A stretch of DNA of 39,510 nucleotides from JASMHC01 sp964453855 (GTDB lineage Bacteria; Pseudomonadota; Alphaproteobacteria; Rhodobacterales; Rhodobacteraceae). The first letter of the stretch is position 1. Every line of letters starts with the position of its first letter. The notes beneath the pieces were generated by a model. The model worked only from the letters and a program-made list of their open reading frames with translations. It ran no database searches and was not told the DNA's origin. The stretch spans positions 1 through 39,510 of the forward strand of contig CAYVRN010000021.1 of NCBI GenBank assembly GCA_964453855.1. The letters run 5' to 3'. Position numbers and translations under genes: made by a program. Positions 32,689 to 39,510 of this stretch are shown here, piece by piece.

Positions 32689-32712
32689 CCCCCTGCCAAA
32701 TCTGACAGGGGG
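32689..32712 (+). terminator. Candidate stem-loop CCCCCTG/CAGGGGG
   Basis: Seven perfect GC-rich pairs with a 10-nt loop, followed by CTTTAC, a poor T-run. Lies between two genes of the same direction, so it may be a partial terminator or an internal processing hairpin. Confidence 0.4.
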
Positions 32713-32792
32713 CTTTACCTTGCACGGTCATCGGCTCCTCAGCCTGTACCGTATCTACGAGCATGACCGGAAATGATTAAAAAGCCCCTACT

Positions 32793-32824
32793 TTATCTTG
32801 ATAAAAATACCTCCGCCGGAGGCA
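32793..32824 (-). repeat. Roseobacter-type intergenic repeat, reverse copy
   Basis: On the minus strand it reads CCTCCGGCGGAGG then TATTTTTATCAAGATAAAG, a close form of the repeat widespread in Roseobacter genomes. The first part is itself a 6-bp-arm palindrome (32810-32822). Confidence 0.5.
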
Positions 32825-32855
32825 TCCAACATGGCCGCAATAATAGGGTGATCGG

Positions 32856-34871
32856 ATGACACGCGACCTCTCTCGTCTTTTTCGCCCGAAATCTATTGCC
32901 GTCGTTGGCGGCGGCGCATGGTGCCAGCAGGTTATTCTTCAGTCGGACCGGATGGGATACGAAGGCGCTATCTGGCCTGTGCATCCTAAGGCTGACAAGA
33001 TTTCCGGACATACGGTGTACAAATCACTTGAAGACCTACCAGCGGCCCCTGACGCAGCTTTTATCGGCATCAACCGCCACGCCACGATCGAGGCGGTGTC
33101 TGTGCTGTCAGACATGGGCGCAGGGGGTGCCGTGTGTTTCGCCAGTGGCTTTTCCGAGGCAGTTGCCGAAGACGAGACCGGAGGAGATTTACAGAAGCAG
33201 TTGATCGCATCAGCTGGCGACATGCCCATTCTGGGTCCGAACTGCTATGGGTTTGTGAACGGCTTGGACGGGGCTTTGCTTTGGCCTGATCAACATGGGT
33301 GTACACGGGTTGAGACGGGTGTTGCGATCCTGACGCAAAGTTCGAATATTGCGATTAACCTGACCATGCAAACCCGCGGCTTGCCAATTGCCTATGTGGT
33401 GGCTTGCGGAAACATGGCGCAAACCTCTCAGGCGCAAATCGCGGCAGCTTTGCTGGATGATCCGCGCGTGACGGCCATCGGATTGCACATCGAAGGGTTT
33501 AAAGACCTGCGTGACTGGGAAGCTCTGGCTGTTAAAGCATGGAACAAAGGGGTGCCCCTAGTCGCGCTCAAGGTCGGGGCGTCCGAACAAGCGCGTCAGG
33601 CAACCATTTCTCACACGGCGTCACTTGCGGGCAGTGACGCAGGCGCGCAAGCGTTGCTGGATCGACTAGGTATCCCCCGCGTCCACGCGCTGCCAGATTT
33701 GCTTGAAACGCTCAAACTGTTGCACTGCTACGGACCGCTGCCAAACGGCAACATTGCCTCGATCAGCTGCTCGGGCGGCGAGGCAAGCCTGATTGCTGAT
33801 ATGTCCGTTGGCACCGGACTTGAGTTCCCCAAACTGTCCAAAACACAGAAAACCCATTTGCGGGATGCCCTTGGCCCGATGGTCGCGCTGAACAATCCGC
33901 TGGATTACCACACTTACATCTGGCGCGACGAAGCCGCGATGACCAAGGCATGGTCGGGCATGACCGGCGAAGACATTTCGATGACCGTCTCGATTGTGGA
34001 TTACCCGACCACCGACGCAACGGATTGGGTGCATGCGACCCAAGCAGCTTTAAACGTAAGGGCCAACACGGGTGCCCGTTTCGGGATCGCGGCCACCCTG
34101 CCCGAGCTTTTGCCTTTGGATGTTGCGGAAACCCTGATGGATGGTGGCGTCGTGCCATTCATGGGCCTGCGCGAAACCCTTTCCGCCTGTCAAGCCGCCG
34201 CAAACATCCGCAAACCCGTGGATATGCCTGTGTGTTTGCCCTCTGACCGTCCCGCCGAGACCATACTCAGCGAAGCGGTCTCCAAGAACGCTTTGGCCGA
34301 ACACGGCCTTGTCACGCCGCAAAGTCGTCTGGTCAGCGGGGCGGAAGCCGTGGCACAGGCCGTTGCCGAATTGCGTCCGCCTTTTGCGGTCAAAGGCGTT
34401 GGGCTGGCCCACAAATCCGATCAAGGGGCCGTTCAGTTGGACGTCGCAGCAGAAGACGTTGCTCGGGTTGCATCCGACATCGGCACTGAAGAAATTCTGA
34501 TCGAAGAGATGGTCACCGATACTGTCGCCGAGCTTTTGGTAGGGGTCGTCCGCGACCCCGCGCACGGCTTCGTGCTGACCCTTGGCGCAGGTGGCGTATT
34601 GACCGAAATTCTGCGCGATGCGATCTCGCTTTTAGTGCCAGCCAGCGGTGACCAAATCATATCTGCGCTTGGGACCCTCAAAATAGCGCCCGTGCTAGCC
34701 GGTTACCGCGGAAAACCCGCGGCGGATCTTGAGAAGATCACGCAGGCGGTCATGGCGATCCAGTCATACGTGATTGCCAATGCCGACACAGTCGGCGAAG
34801 TTGAAGTAAACCCTCTCCTCTGCATGCCTGATCGGGCCATTGCGGTGGACGCCCTAATTCGAAAGGCCTGA
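32856..34871 (+). CDS. ADP-forming acyl-CoA synthetase (NDP-forming, ACD superfamily)
   Basis: 671 residues: fused alpha and beta parts. CoA-binding Rossmann domain at the N-terminus (LFRPKSIAVVGG), GPNCYGF (128-133), phosphohistidine candidate H253 in ISHTASLAGSD, and a C-terminal ATP-grasp domain (PFAVKGVGLAHKSD, TLGAGGVLTEIL, VEVNPLL). It makes an acyl-CoA from a carboxylate, ATP and CoA. Between an acyl-CoA dehydrogenase and a CaiD-like hydratase it would activate gamma-butyrobetaine or carnitine, where an AMP-forming ligase is more usual. The superfamily also includes DddX, an ATP-dependent DMSP lyase, so a sulfonium substrate is a second option. Confidence 0.85.
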   Translation: MTRDLSRLFRPKSIAVVGGGAWCQQVILQSDRMGYEGAIWPVHPKADKISGHTVYKSLEDLPAAPDAAFIGINRHATIEAVSVLSDMGAGGAVCFASGFSEAVAEDETGGDLQKQLIASAGDMPILGPNCYGFVNGLDGALLWPDQHGCTRVETGVAILTQSSNIAINLTMQTRGLPIAYVVACGNMAQTSQAQIAAALLDDPRVTAIGLHIEGFKDLRDWEALAVKAWNKGVPLVALKVGASEQARQATISHTASLAGSDAGAQALLDRLGIPRVHALPDLLETLKLLHCYGPLPNGNIASISCSGGEASLIADMSVGTGLEFPKLSKTQKTHLRDALGPMVALNNPLDYHTYIWRDEAAMTKAWSGMTGEDISMTVSIVDYPTTDATDWVHATQAALNVRANTGARFGIAATLPELLPLDVAETLMDGGVVPFMGLRETLSACQAAANIRKPVDMPVCLPSDRPAETILSEAVSKNALAEHGLVTPQSRLVSGAEAVAQAVAELRPPFAVKGVGLAHKSDQGAVQLDVAAEDVARVASDIGTEEILIEEMVTDTVAELLVGVVRDPAHGFVLTLGAGGVLTEILRDAISLLVPASGDQIISALGTLKIAPVLAGYRGKPAADLEKITQAVMAIQSYVIANADTVGEVEVNPLLCMPDRAIAVDALIRKA

Positions 34872-34875
34872 TAGT

Positions 34876-35661
34876 TTGACCGATAGTCCAGTTAAAACCC
34901 GCCGCGACGGAGCCATCTTAGAAGTCACTTTGGACCGCCCCAAGGCCAACGCCATTGATCTGGCCACCAGCCGCATTATGGGCGATGTGTTTCGGGATTT
35001 CCGGGACGACCCAGAGCTGCGCGTGGCCATCCTGACTGGTGGCGGTGACAAGTTTTTTTGTCCCGGCTGGGATCTGAAAGCGGCAGCCGATGGGGATGCG
35101 GTTGACGGAGACTATGGCGTCGGTGGTTTCGGCGGTCTTCAGGAAATGCGGGACATGAACAAGCCGGTGATCGCTGCCGTGAACGGTATCGCCTGTGGCG
35201 GCGGGCTAGAATTGGCGATCTCGGCAGACATCATCCTTGCAGCAGAACACGCAACCTTTGCCCTGCCCGAAATTCGGTCGGGCACTGTCGCTGATGCAGC
35301 CAGCGTGAAGCTACCAAAGCGCATTCCCTATCACATAGCTATGGAGCTGCTGCTGACGGGGCGTTGGTTTGACGCCGAAGAAGCCAACCGCTGGGGATTG
35401 GTGAACGAAATCGTCGCCGCGGACCAATTGATGGACCGTGCTTGGGAACTGGCACGTTTGCTCGCCTCGGGTCCGCCGCTGGTTTATGCGGCGATTAAAG
35501 AGGTTGTCCGCGACGCCGAAGATAGCAAGTTTCAGGACAGCATGAACCGGATCACCAAAAGCCAGTTGCCCACGATCGAAAAGCTTTACCGTTCTGAAGA
35601 TCAGCTTGAAGGCGCCCGTGCCTTTGCTGAAAAGCGTGATCCTGTGTGGAAAGGCAGGTAG
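34876..35661 (+). CDS. caiD: Enoyl-CoA hydratase, CaiD-like (carnitinyl-CoA dehydratase)
   Basis: 261 residues. Crotonase fold that follows E. coli CaiD closely: ILEVTLDRPKANAID, FRDDPELRVAILTG, FFCPGWDLKAAADG, GGLELAISADI, ALPEIRSG, and an identical end FAEKRDPVWKGR. CaiD hydrates crotonobetainyl-CoA to carnitinyl-CoA. TTG start at 34876, 4 bp after the ligase stop; it gives the same N-terminal length as CaiD and a GAAAGG lies upstream. Third gene of the operon begun at 31415. Later steps of aerobic carnitine breakdown (dehydrogenase, BKACE-type cleavage) are not in the window. Confidence 0.82.
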   Translation: MTDSPVKTRRDGAILEVTLDRPKANAIDLATSRIMGDVFRDFRDDPELRVAILTGGGDKFFCPGWDLKAAADGDAVDGDYGVGGFGGLQEMRDMNKPVIAAVNGIACGGGLELAISADIILAAEHATFALPEIRSGTVADAASVKLPKRIPYHIAMELLLTGRWFDAEEANRWGLVNEIVAADQLMDRAWELARLLASGPPLVYAAIKEVVRDAEDSKFQDSMNRITKSQLPTIEKLYRSEDQLEGARAFAEKRDPVWKGR

Positions 35662-35729
35662 ACCGTCGGGTCACATGCCCCTGCCCCTTGTGGTCCAATG
35701 CAGAATTGCCCCCATATTTCGGAAAACCC

Positions 35730-35758
35730 TTGCACGAATCTGCCGAATGAGACAATAG
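35730..35758 (+). promoter_or_regulatory. Candidate repABC promoter
   Basis: TTGCAC, 17-bp spacer, CAATAG, about 70 bp upstream of repA. Downstream lies GGCG-ATAAA-CGCC (35771-35783), a small hairpin that may affect leader structure. The only promoter-like pair noticed before repA. Confidence 0.4.
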
Positions 35759-35828
35759 TCACGAAATAAAGGCGATAAACGCCAATTTCCGTGAACACGA
35801 CGCGGTGCATCAAGGGCAGTATACGACG

Positions 35829-37007
35829 ATGGGCGTACAAGAAAATCTAAATGCGGTTATCCGTCAGCATTCCGAATGGCTGGCGGGTCAGCTTCATACA
35901 CAGCGCGAAAGCCTGTTCCCGCCGGATGCGCAAAAGGCGATGCGCAAATTTACCTCGGGCGAAGCCGCAGCGCTTTTAGGCGTGAACGACTCGTATCTGC
36001 GCAAGCTGCATCTTGACGGCAAAGGCCCCTCGCCCGAGCTTACGCCTGGGAATCGCCGCCAGTACACAGCCGAAGACATTCAAGACCTGCGCGTTCTTCT
36101 GGAAAAAACCGCGCGTAAGCCCGGAGATTACCTGCCGGGCCGCCGTGATGGCGATCATATGCAAGTCATCGGCGTGATGAACTTCAAAGGCGGCTCGGGG
36201 AAAACAACAACCTCGGCTCATTTGGCGCAACATCTGGCTCTGCATGGCTACCGCGTGTTGGCCATCGACCTTGATCCTCAGGCCTCCATGACTGCCCTGC
36301 ACGGCGTCCAGCCCGAGTTTGATCTAGAGGATGGCGGAACTCTCTATGACGCCATTCGCTATGACGATCCCGAGCCGATCAGCTCGGTGATCCGCAAAAC
36401 CTACATTCCGAACCTCGATCTGATCCCCGGTAACCTGGAACTGATGGAGTTTGAACACGATACCCCCCGCGCGTTAGCGCAAGGCAATGCAGGCCTCTTC
36501 TTCTTCCGTGTGAAAGAGGCATTGGCGCAGGTTGATCAGGATTACGACGTGGTCGTCATCGACTGTCCACCTCAGTTGGGGTTCCTCACCATGTCTGCAC
36601 TATCCGCTTCGACGGGCGTGCTGGTTACGATCCACCCCGAGATGCTCGATGTGATGTCGATGTCGCAATTCCTGCGCATGACCGCCGACCTGATGGATGT
36701 GATTGCCGAAAGCGGCGCGGATATGTCCCACGACTGGATGCGTTATGTCCTGACCCGCTACGAGCCATCAGACGCCCCACAGAACCGTATCGTCGCCTTC
36801 CTGCGCACTATGTACGGCGACAGCGTGTTGAACGCGCCGATGCTCAAGTCCACGGCCATCTCTGATGCTGGCCTGACCAAGCAAACCCTTTACGAGGTCG
36901 AGCGCAGCGCCTTTACCCGTACAACCTATGATCGGGCCATCGAAAGCCTGAATGCGTTAAACGATGAAATTGCAGAACTGATTCAAGGAACATGGGGGCG
37001 CTCATGA
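35829..37007 (+). CDS. repA: Plasmid partition ATPase RepA
   Basis: 392 residues. ParA-type Walker ATPase of RepABC replicons: N-terminal helix-turn-helix (FTSGEAAALLGVNDSYLRKLHLDGKGP, here positions 41-67), deviant Walker A KGGSGKTTT (120-128), and DLDPQAS and VIDCPPQLG motifs. It segregates plasmid copies with RepB and represses the operon. ATG at 35829 gives the family N-terminus; a GTG at 35805 would add eight residues. Overlaps repB by ATGA. Confidence 0.95.
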   Translation: MGVQENLNAVIRQHSEWLAGQLHTQRESLFPPDAQKAMRKFTSGEAAALLGVNDSYLRKLHLDGKGPSPELTPGNRRQYTAEDIQDLRVLLEKTARKPGDYLPGRRDGDHMQVIGVMNFKGGSGKTTTSAHLAQHLALHGYRVLAIDLDPQASMTALHGVQPEFDLEDGGTLYDAIRYDDPEPISSVIRKTYIPNLDLIPGNLELMEFEHDTPRALAQGNAGLFFFRVKEALAQVDQDYDVVVIDCPPQLGFLTMSALSASTGVLVTIHPEMLDVMSMSQFLRMTADLMDVIAESGADMSHDWMRYVLTRYEPSDAPQNRIVAFLRTMYGDSVLNAPMLKSTAISDAGLTKQTLYEVERSAFTRTTYDRAIESLNALNDEIAELIQGTWGRS

Positions 37008-38020
37008 CCAGTGGTAAGAAAAAACGACTGTCCATGTTGGATAACCTCGCGCAAGCGGGTGCCGCCTCCCCTGCCCTATCCAGTTCGATGATGTCGTCAA
37101 ACCGCGCCCTGCGTTCGGCACGCGACGCGGTCGATAGCCACCACGTATGGGAGCTTGACCCCGACCATATCATCGACAACCGCCCCGAAGATCGCCTTGA
37201 TCCGGGCGATGTCGTCGATCTCAGGGACGCGATCGAAGCCAACGGCCAAACGGTACCGATTCTGGTGCGCCGCCACCCTACGCAATCGGACCGCTACCTG
37301 CTGGTCTACGGCCGTCGCCGACTGGAAGCGATCCGTCATTCGGACAAGGTAACCAAGGTCCGCGCTCTGGTCGCCAATCTTGACGACCATTCGGCAGTTC
37401 AGGCGCAAATTTCCGAAAACATGGCCCGCCGCGATCTGTCGTTCATCGAAAAAGCACTTTTTGCTCAAGAGCTTATCTCAAACGGGTTCGGTAACCAGAC
37501 ACAGATCGCCGAGGTCCTGACCGTGACGAAATCTTCGGTGTCTATGGCGTTAGCGATCGTTGAAATGGTTGGCGCTGATCTGATCCGCATGATCGGCCCC
37601 GCCCACGGTATTGGCCGCCCTCGCTGGGAAGCCTTGGGCAAAGCCATCGACGAAACGGGTGCCAATCGCGAGCGCCTGATCGAGATCGCCGAAGATGTAT
37701 ATACAAAGGCCGACGTGGCCCGCATCAAGGACCAAGACTTCTCCGATCCTCAGGACGTATCGGTTCTTGCCTTCGAGGCGGTCGTCAAAGCCGTCGGTGT
37801 CCGTGAAAAGCCCAAACCAACCAACAAAGCCCCCTCGCCTACCCCGCACAAAAGCTATCCGTTGTCTTTGTCGGGGCGTAAGGCGGGCACAGTCAAACGC
37901 ACAAAAACAGGAATTGCGCTGACCCTCGAAGACAGTCCCTTTGCCGACTGGGTCGAGATTGAGGCGCAGAAAATCCTGAACGACCTTCACGCGCGCTGGC
38001 TTCAGCGTTCGGAAGACTGA
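37004..38020 (+). CDS. repB: Plasmid partition protein RepB (ParB family)
   Basis: 338 residues. ParB/Srx domain with the box ENMARRDLSFIEKALFAQ, followed by a helix-turn-helix (NQTQIAEVLTVTKSSVSMALAIVEM) and the C-terminal RepB part. It binds centromere-like parS sites and works with RepA. The ATG at 37004 overlaps the repA stop (ATGA), with a GGGGG stretch upstream; a start at 36992 is less likely. Confidence 0.95.
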   Translation: MTSGKKKRLSMLDNLAQAGAASPALSSSMMSSNRALRSARDAVDSHHVWELDPDHIIDNRPEDRLDPGDVVDLRDAIEANGQTVPILVRRHPTQSDRYLLVYGRRRLEAIRHSDKVTKVRALVANLDDHSAVQAQISENMARRDLSFIEKALFAQELISNGFGNQTQIAEVLTVTKSSVSMALAIVEMVGADLIRMIGPAHGIGRPRWEALGKAIDETGANRERLIEIAEDVYTKADVARIKDQDFSDPQDVSVLAFEAVVKAVGVREKPKPTNKAPSPTPHKSYPLSLSGRKAGTVKRTKTGIALTLEDSPFADWVEIEAQKILNDLHARWLQRSED

Positions 38021-38056
38021 GGAAGAGCAGAACAAACAAAGGAGGCACGAGCCGAC

Positions 38057-38111
38057 AAAAGAAAAGGCCCCGCAAAGACAACGCTCCACAGGACCCTAAC
38101 TTGGTTTTAGC
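38057..38111 (-). ncRNA. Antisense ctRNA (incompatibility RNA) between repB and repC
   Basis: In RepABC plasmids a small counter-transcribed RNA from this spacer limits RepC synthesis. On the minus strand TTGCGA (38141-38146) and TAGCTT (38118-38123) are 17 bp apart; transcription would start near 38111. It would end at a stem (GGTCCT with GGGGCC, using G-U pairs, 38066-38095) followed by TTTTCTTTT (38057-38065). The predicted ~55 nt is the known ctRNA size class. Confidence 0.55.
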
Positions 38112-38195
38112 ACCCTCAAGCTAGTGGCCGGAGCCCGAATTCGCAAGTCCAAAGTGATTCGCGGGCAGAATTTTCTATGTCTTTCGTGACAATAT

Positions 38196-39404
38196 ATGAC
38201 CTACACTCCGGTAACGCCGTTTCGGCGAACGGTAGATGCTGCCATCATGAAGCATCAGGCAAAAGCGCAACAACAGCTTCCCCCCACAGGAGTTAATAAA
38301 TGGGAAATCCTGCGTGAATTAGGCGTCTCGCGCGAGGTTTTTGGCCTCTCGGACCGCGATATTTCGGTCTTGCAGGCGCTTGTCAGCTTTCATCCCAACA
38401 CCATTTTGGGCGGCAACGATGCCGATCTAGTCGTGCATCCCTCGAACGTCGCGATTTGCGAGCGTCTGAATGGCATGGCGAACTCGACGATGCGCCGTCA
38501 TCTGTCCAATCTGGTACAAACCGGCATGATCGTGCGGCGCGACAGCCCCAATGGCAAGCGCTACGCCCGCCGTTACGGTGACGAAAAGATTGCCTTCGGC
38601 TTTGATCTGACTCCGCTGGTCATCCGCCATGCTGAAATCTGCCAGGCTTCCGAGGCCGTCAGAGAGGCCCGTGAGCGCTACAAACGCCTGCGCGAGACTG
38701 TCAGCCTCATGCGTCGTGATTTGGCCGGTCTAGCGGCCTTTGGCGCGGGCACCCGCCCTGACCTCTCTGTCTGGGACGCATTTGATGATCTGGCCACGCT
38801 CACAGCCCGTGATCTTCGTAGAAAATTGGACATGGAAGAGCTTGTCGCTATCGAAACCAGTCTTAGCACGGCTCTGAATGCAGCTCGCAACATATTAGAA
38901 CCATCTAAATCACAAGATATGAGCACCAATGAGTCTATATCTGAGCAGCACTATCAGAATTCAAACTCAGACTCTTATGATTTTGAACCTAGCTTCGAAA
39001 AAGCTCGGGACGAAGCCGTCGTACCCGATGATCAGGCCAATGCGATAGACGAAAGCGCTCAGCCCCCAGAGTCTCGACTACCCAACATCCCACTGGGTAT
39101 GGTTTTGGATGTGTGTAAGGAATATCTTGCCTACTCTGATGAAAAAATCCGCCACTGGCACCAATTGGTACGCGTTGCTGACCTATTAAGACCGATGATG
39201 GGCATCTCCCCCTCTGCTTGGGAGGAAGCCAAACGCTTAATGGGCCCTGAAGAAGCCGCTGTTGTTGTTGTTGCTATGCTAGAGCGTTTCTCTGACATCA
39301 AGTCTCCGGGCGGTTATCTGCGCAGCCTCAGCTCTAAAGCTGCCTTGGGCGAGTTCTCTTGCGGACCGATGATCATGGCTCTGATGCGACGCGAAGCGGC
39401 CTAA
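38196..39404 (+). CDS. repC: Replication initiator RepC
   Basis: 402 residues. N-terminal RepC family domain: TPFRRTVDAA, GVNKWEILREL, FGLSDRDISVLQALVSF, HPSNVAICERLNGMANSTMRRHL (split here as family motifs) and RRDSPNGKRYARR. It initiates replication at an origin inside its own gene. The C-terminal third (about 230-300) is low-complexity and Ser/Asn-rich, as often seen. The ATG at 38196 has no strong ribosome-binding site, consistent with control by the antisense RNA and coupling. Confidence 0.95.
   Translation: MTYTPVTPFRRTVDAAIMKHQAKAQQQLPPTGVNKWEILRELGVSREVFGLSDRDISVLQALVSFHPNTILGGNDADLVVHPSNVAICERLNGMANSTMRRHLSNLVQTGMIVRRDSPNGKRYARRYGDEKIAFGFDLTPLVIRHAEICQASEAVREARERYKRLRETVSLMRRDLAGLAAFGAGTRPDLSVWDAFDDLATLTARDLRRKLDMEELVAIETSLSTALNAARNILEPSKSQDMSTNESISEQHYQNSNSDSYDFEPSFEKARDEAVVPDDQANAIDESAQPPESRLPNIPLGMVLDVCKEYLAYSDEKIRHWHQLVRVADLLRPMMGISPSAWEEAKRLMGPEEAAVVVVAMLERFSDIKSPGGYLRSLSSKAALGEFSCGPMIMALMRREAA
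38885..38990. other. AT-rich island inside repC, candidate oriV
   Basis: This stretch is clearly more AT-rich than the rest of repC and encodes the poorly conserved Ser/Asn-rich linker. In studied RepABC plasmids the replication origin lies in an AT-rich segment within repC, so this is the best origin candidate. No iterons seen. Confidence 0.4.
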
Positions 39405-39420
39405 GCGGTGAAGTACAGTG

Positions 39421-39510
39421 ATGTCACGTTACATTGAAATACCCGTGGACGAGAACTCTGATGTACCCCCTACCCTACCCTGCTCGCCTGCGCCTTTGGT
39501 AATCAAATGA
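39421..39510 (+). CDS. Possible 29-residue small protein downstream of repC
   Basis: ATG 39421 to TGA at the last base of the window encodes MSRYIEIPVDENSD..., rich in Pro near the end. No clear ribosome-binding site and no family recognised. Chance frame is quite possible. Confidence 0.2.
   Translation: MSRYIEIPVDENSDVPPTLPCSPAPLVIK

Noticed and set aside
35771..35800. Small hairpins and CGTG-AA-CACG before repA as parS
   Set aside because: Arms of only four bases with a non-symmetric centre; no longer palindrome of the kind expected for a RepB site.
1..39510. tRNA, rRNA, CRISPR arrays, phage or toxin-antitoxin genes
   Set aside because: Looked for on both strands; no regularly spaced repeats, cloverleaf-like conserved segments or matching protein motifs were seen.

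Overview
The window looks like part of an extrachromosomal replicon of a Roseobacter-group alphaproteobacterium (Rhodobacteraceae). The clearest sign is a complete repA-repB-repC replication and partition module at 35829-39404, with a candidate antisense RNA between repB and repC. The compact operons with ATGA/TGATG overlaps, the catabolic gene content and two copies of what looks like a Roseobacter-type intergenic repeat agree with this. The sequence is a draft scaffold with two 100-N gaps. The first, inside an aldehyde dehydrogenase gene, is flanked by an exact 55-bp duplication and is almost certainly artificial.

Layout. 1-2217: 3' part of a YtcJ-type amidohydrolase overlapping a COG0523 (CobW-like) GTPase. 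2249-6547: a MoeA with an unusual ~190-residue N-terminal extension, divergent from a tungstate ABC transporter (tupBCA). 6548-8223: a decayed stretch with C-terminal remnants of a MauG/cytochrome c peroxidase-like gene and a GMC oxidoreductase, then an intact histidine-rich membrane protein. 8237-10590: acyl-CoA dehydrogenase plus APH-type kinase, with only the tail of an upstream SDR left, resembling the LvaD-LvaC-LvaA levulinate/4-hydroxyacid module. 10591-11303: no recognisable gene. 11342-20348: a DeoR regulator with a clear inverted-repeat operator, then a tightly packed operon of PfkB kinase, LacD/YihT-type aldolase, fucose-isomerase-like protein, Gfo/Idh/MocA protein, mutarotase, aldehyde dehydrogenase and 2-hydroxyacid dehydrogenase. 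20354-24447: glpK and glpD with a divergent glpR. 24505-24667: dead IS6-family transposase fragment. 24668-30083: an unusual operon of LysR regulator, FMN alpha-hydroxyacid oxidase, ThDP enzyme, hydroxyisourate-hydrolase-like protein and DmdA-like methyltransferase. 30396-35661: a GlxA/CdhR-type regulator divergent from an acyl-CoA dehydrogenase, an ADP-forming CoA ligase and a CaiD-like hydratase. 35730-39404: repABC.

The most interesting reading is that 11342-23443 is a locus for plant and algal sulfolipid head groups. The PfkB kinase resembles E. coli YihV (sulfofructose kinase) along its length and keeps the three residues I recall as its sulfonate contacts (K27, N109, R136 here). With an aldolase, a candidate isomerase, a mutarotase, a Gfo/Idh/MocA protein that could be an NAD-dependent sulfoquinovosidase, a candidate sulfolactaldehyde dehydrogenase and a SlcC-like (S)-sulfolactate dehydrogenase, it gives a sulfo-EMP-type route from sulfoquinovose to DHAP and sulfopyruvate. 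The adjacent glpKD could use the glycerol released from sulfoquinovosyl glycerol. No transporter or desulfonating enzyme is visible, and the start of the operon looks rearranged.

A second theme is mosaicism. Three intact operons (7138, 10470, 12442) are each preceded by the C-terminal stump of a truncated gene that still has its coupling signal to the next gene. All functional assignments come from reading the sequence and from memory of the families; no database search was run.
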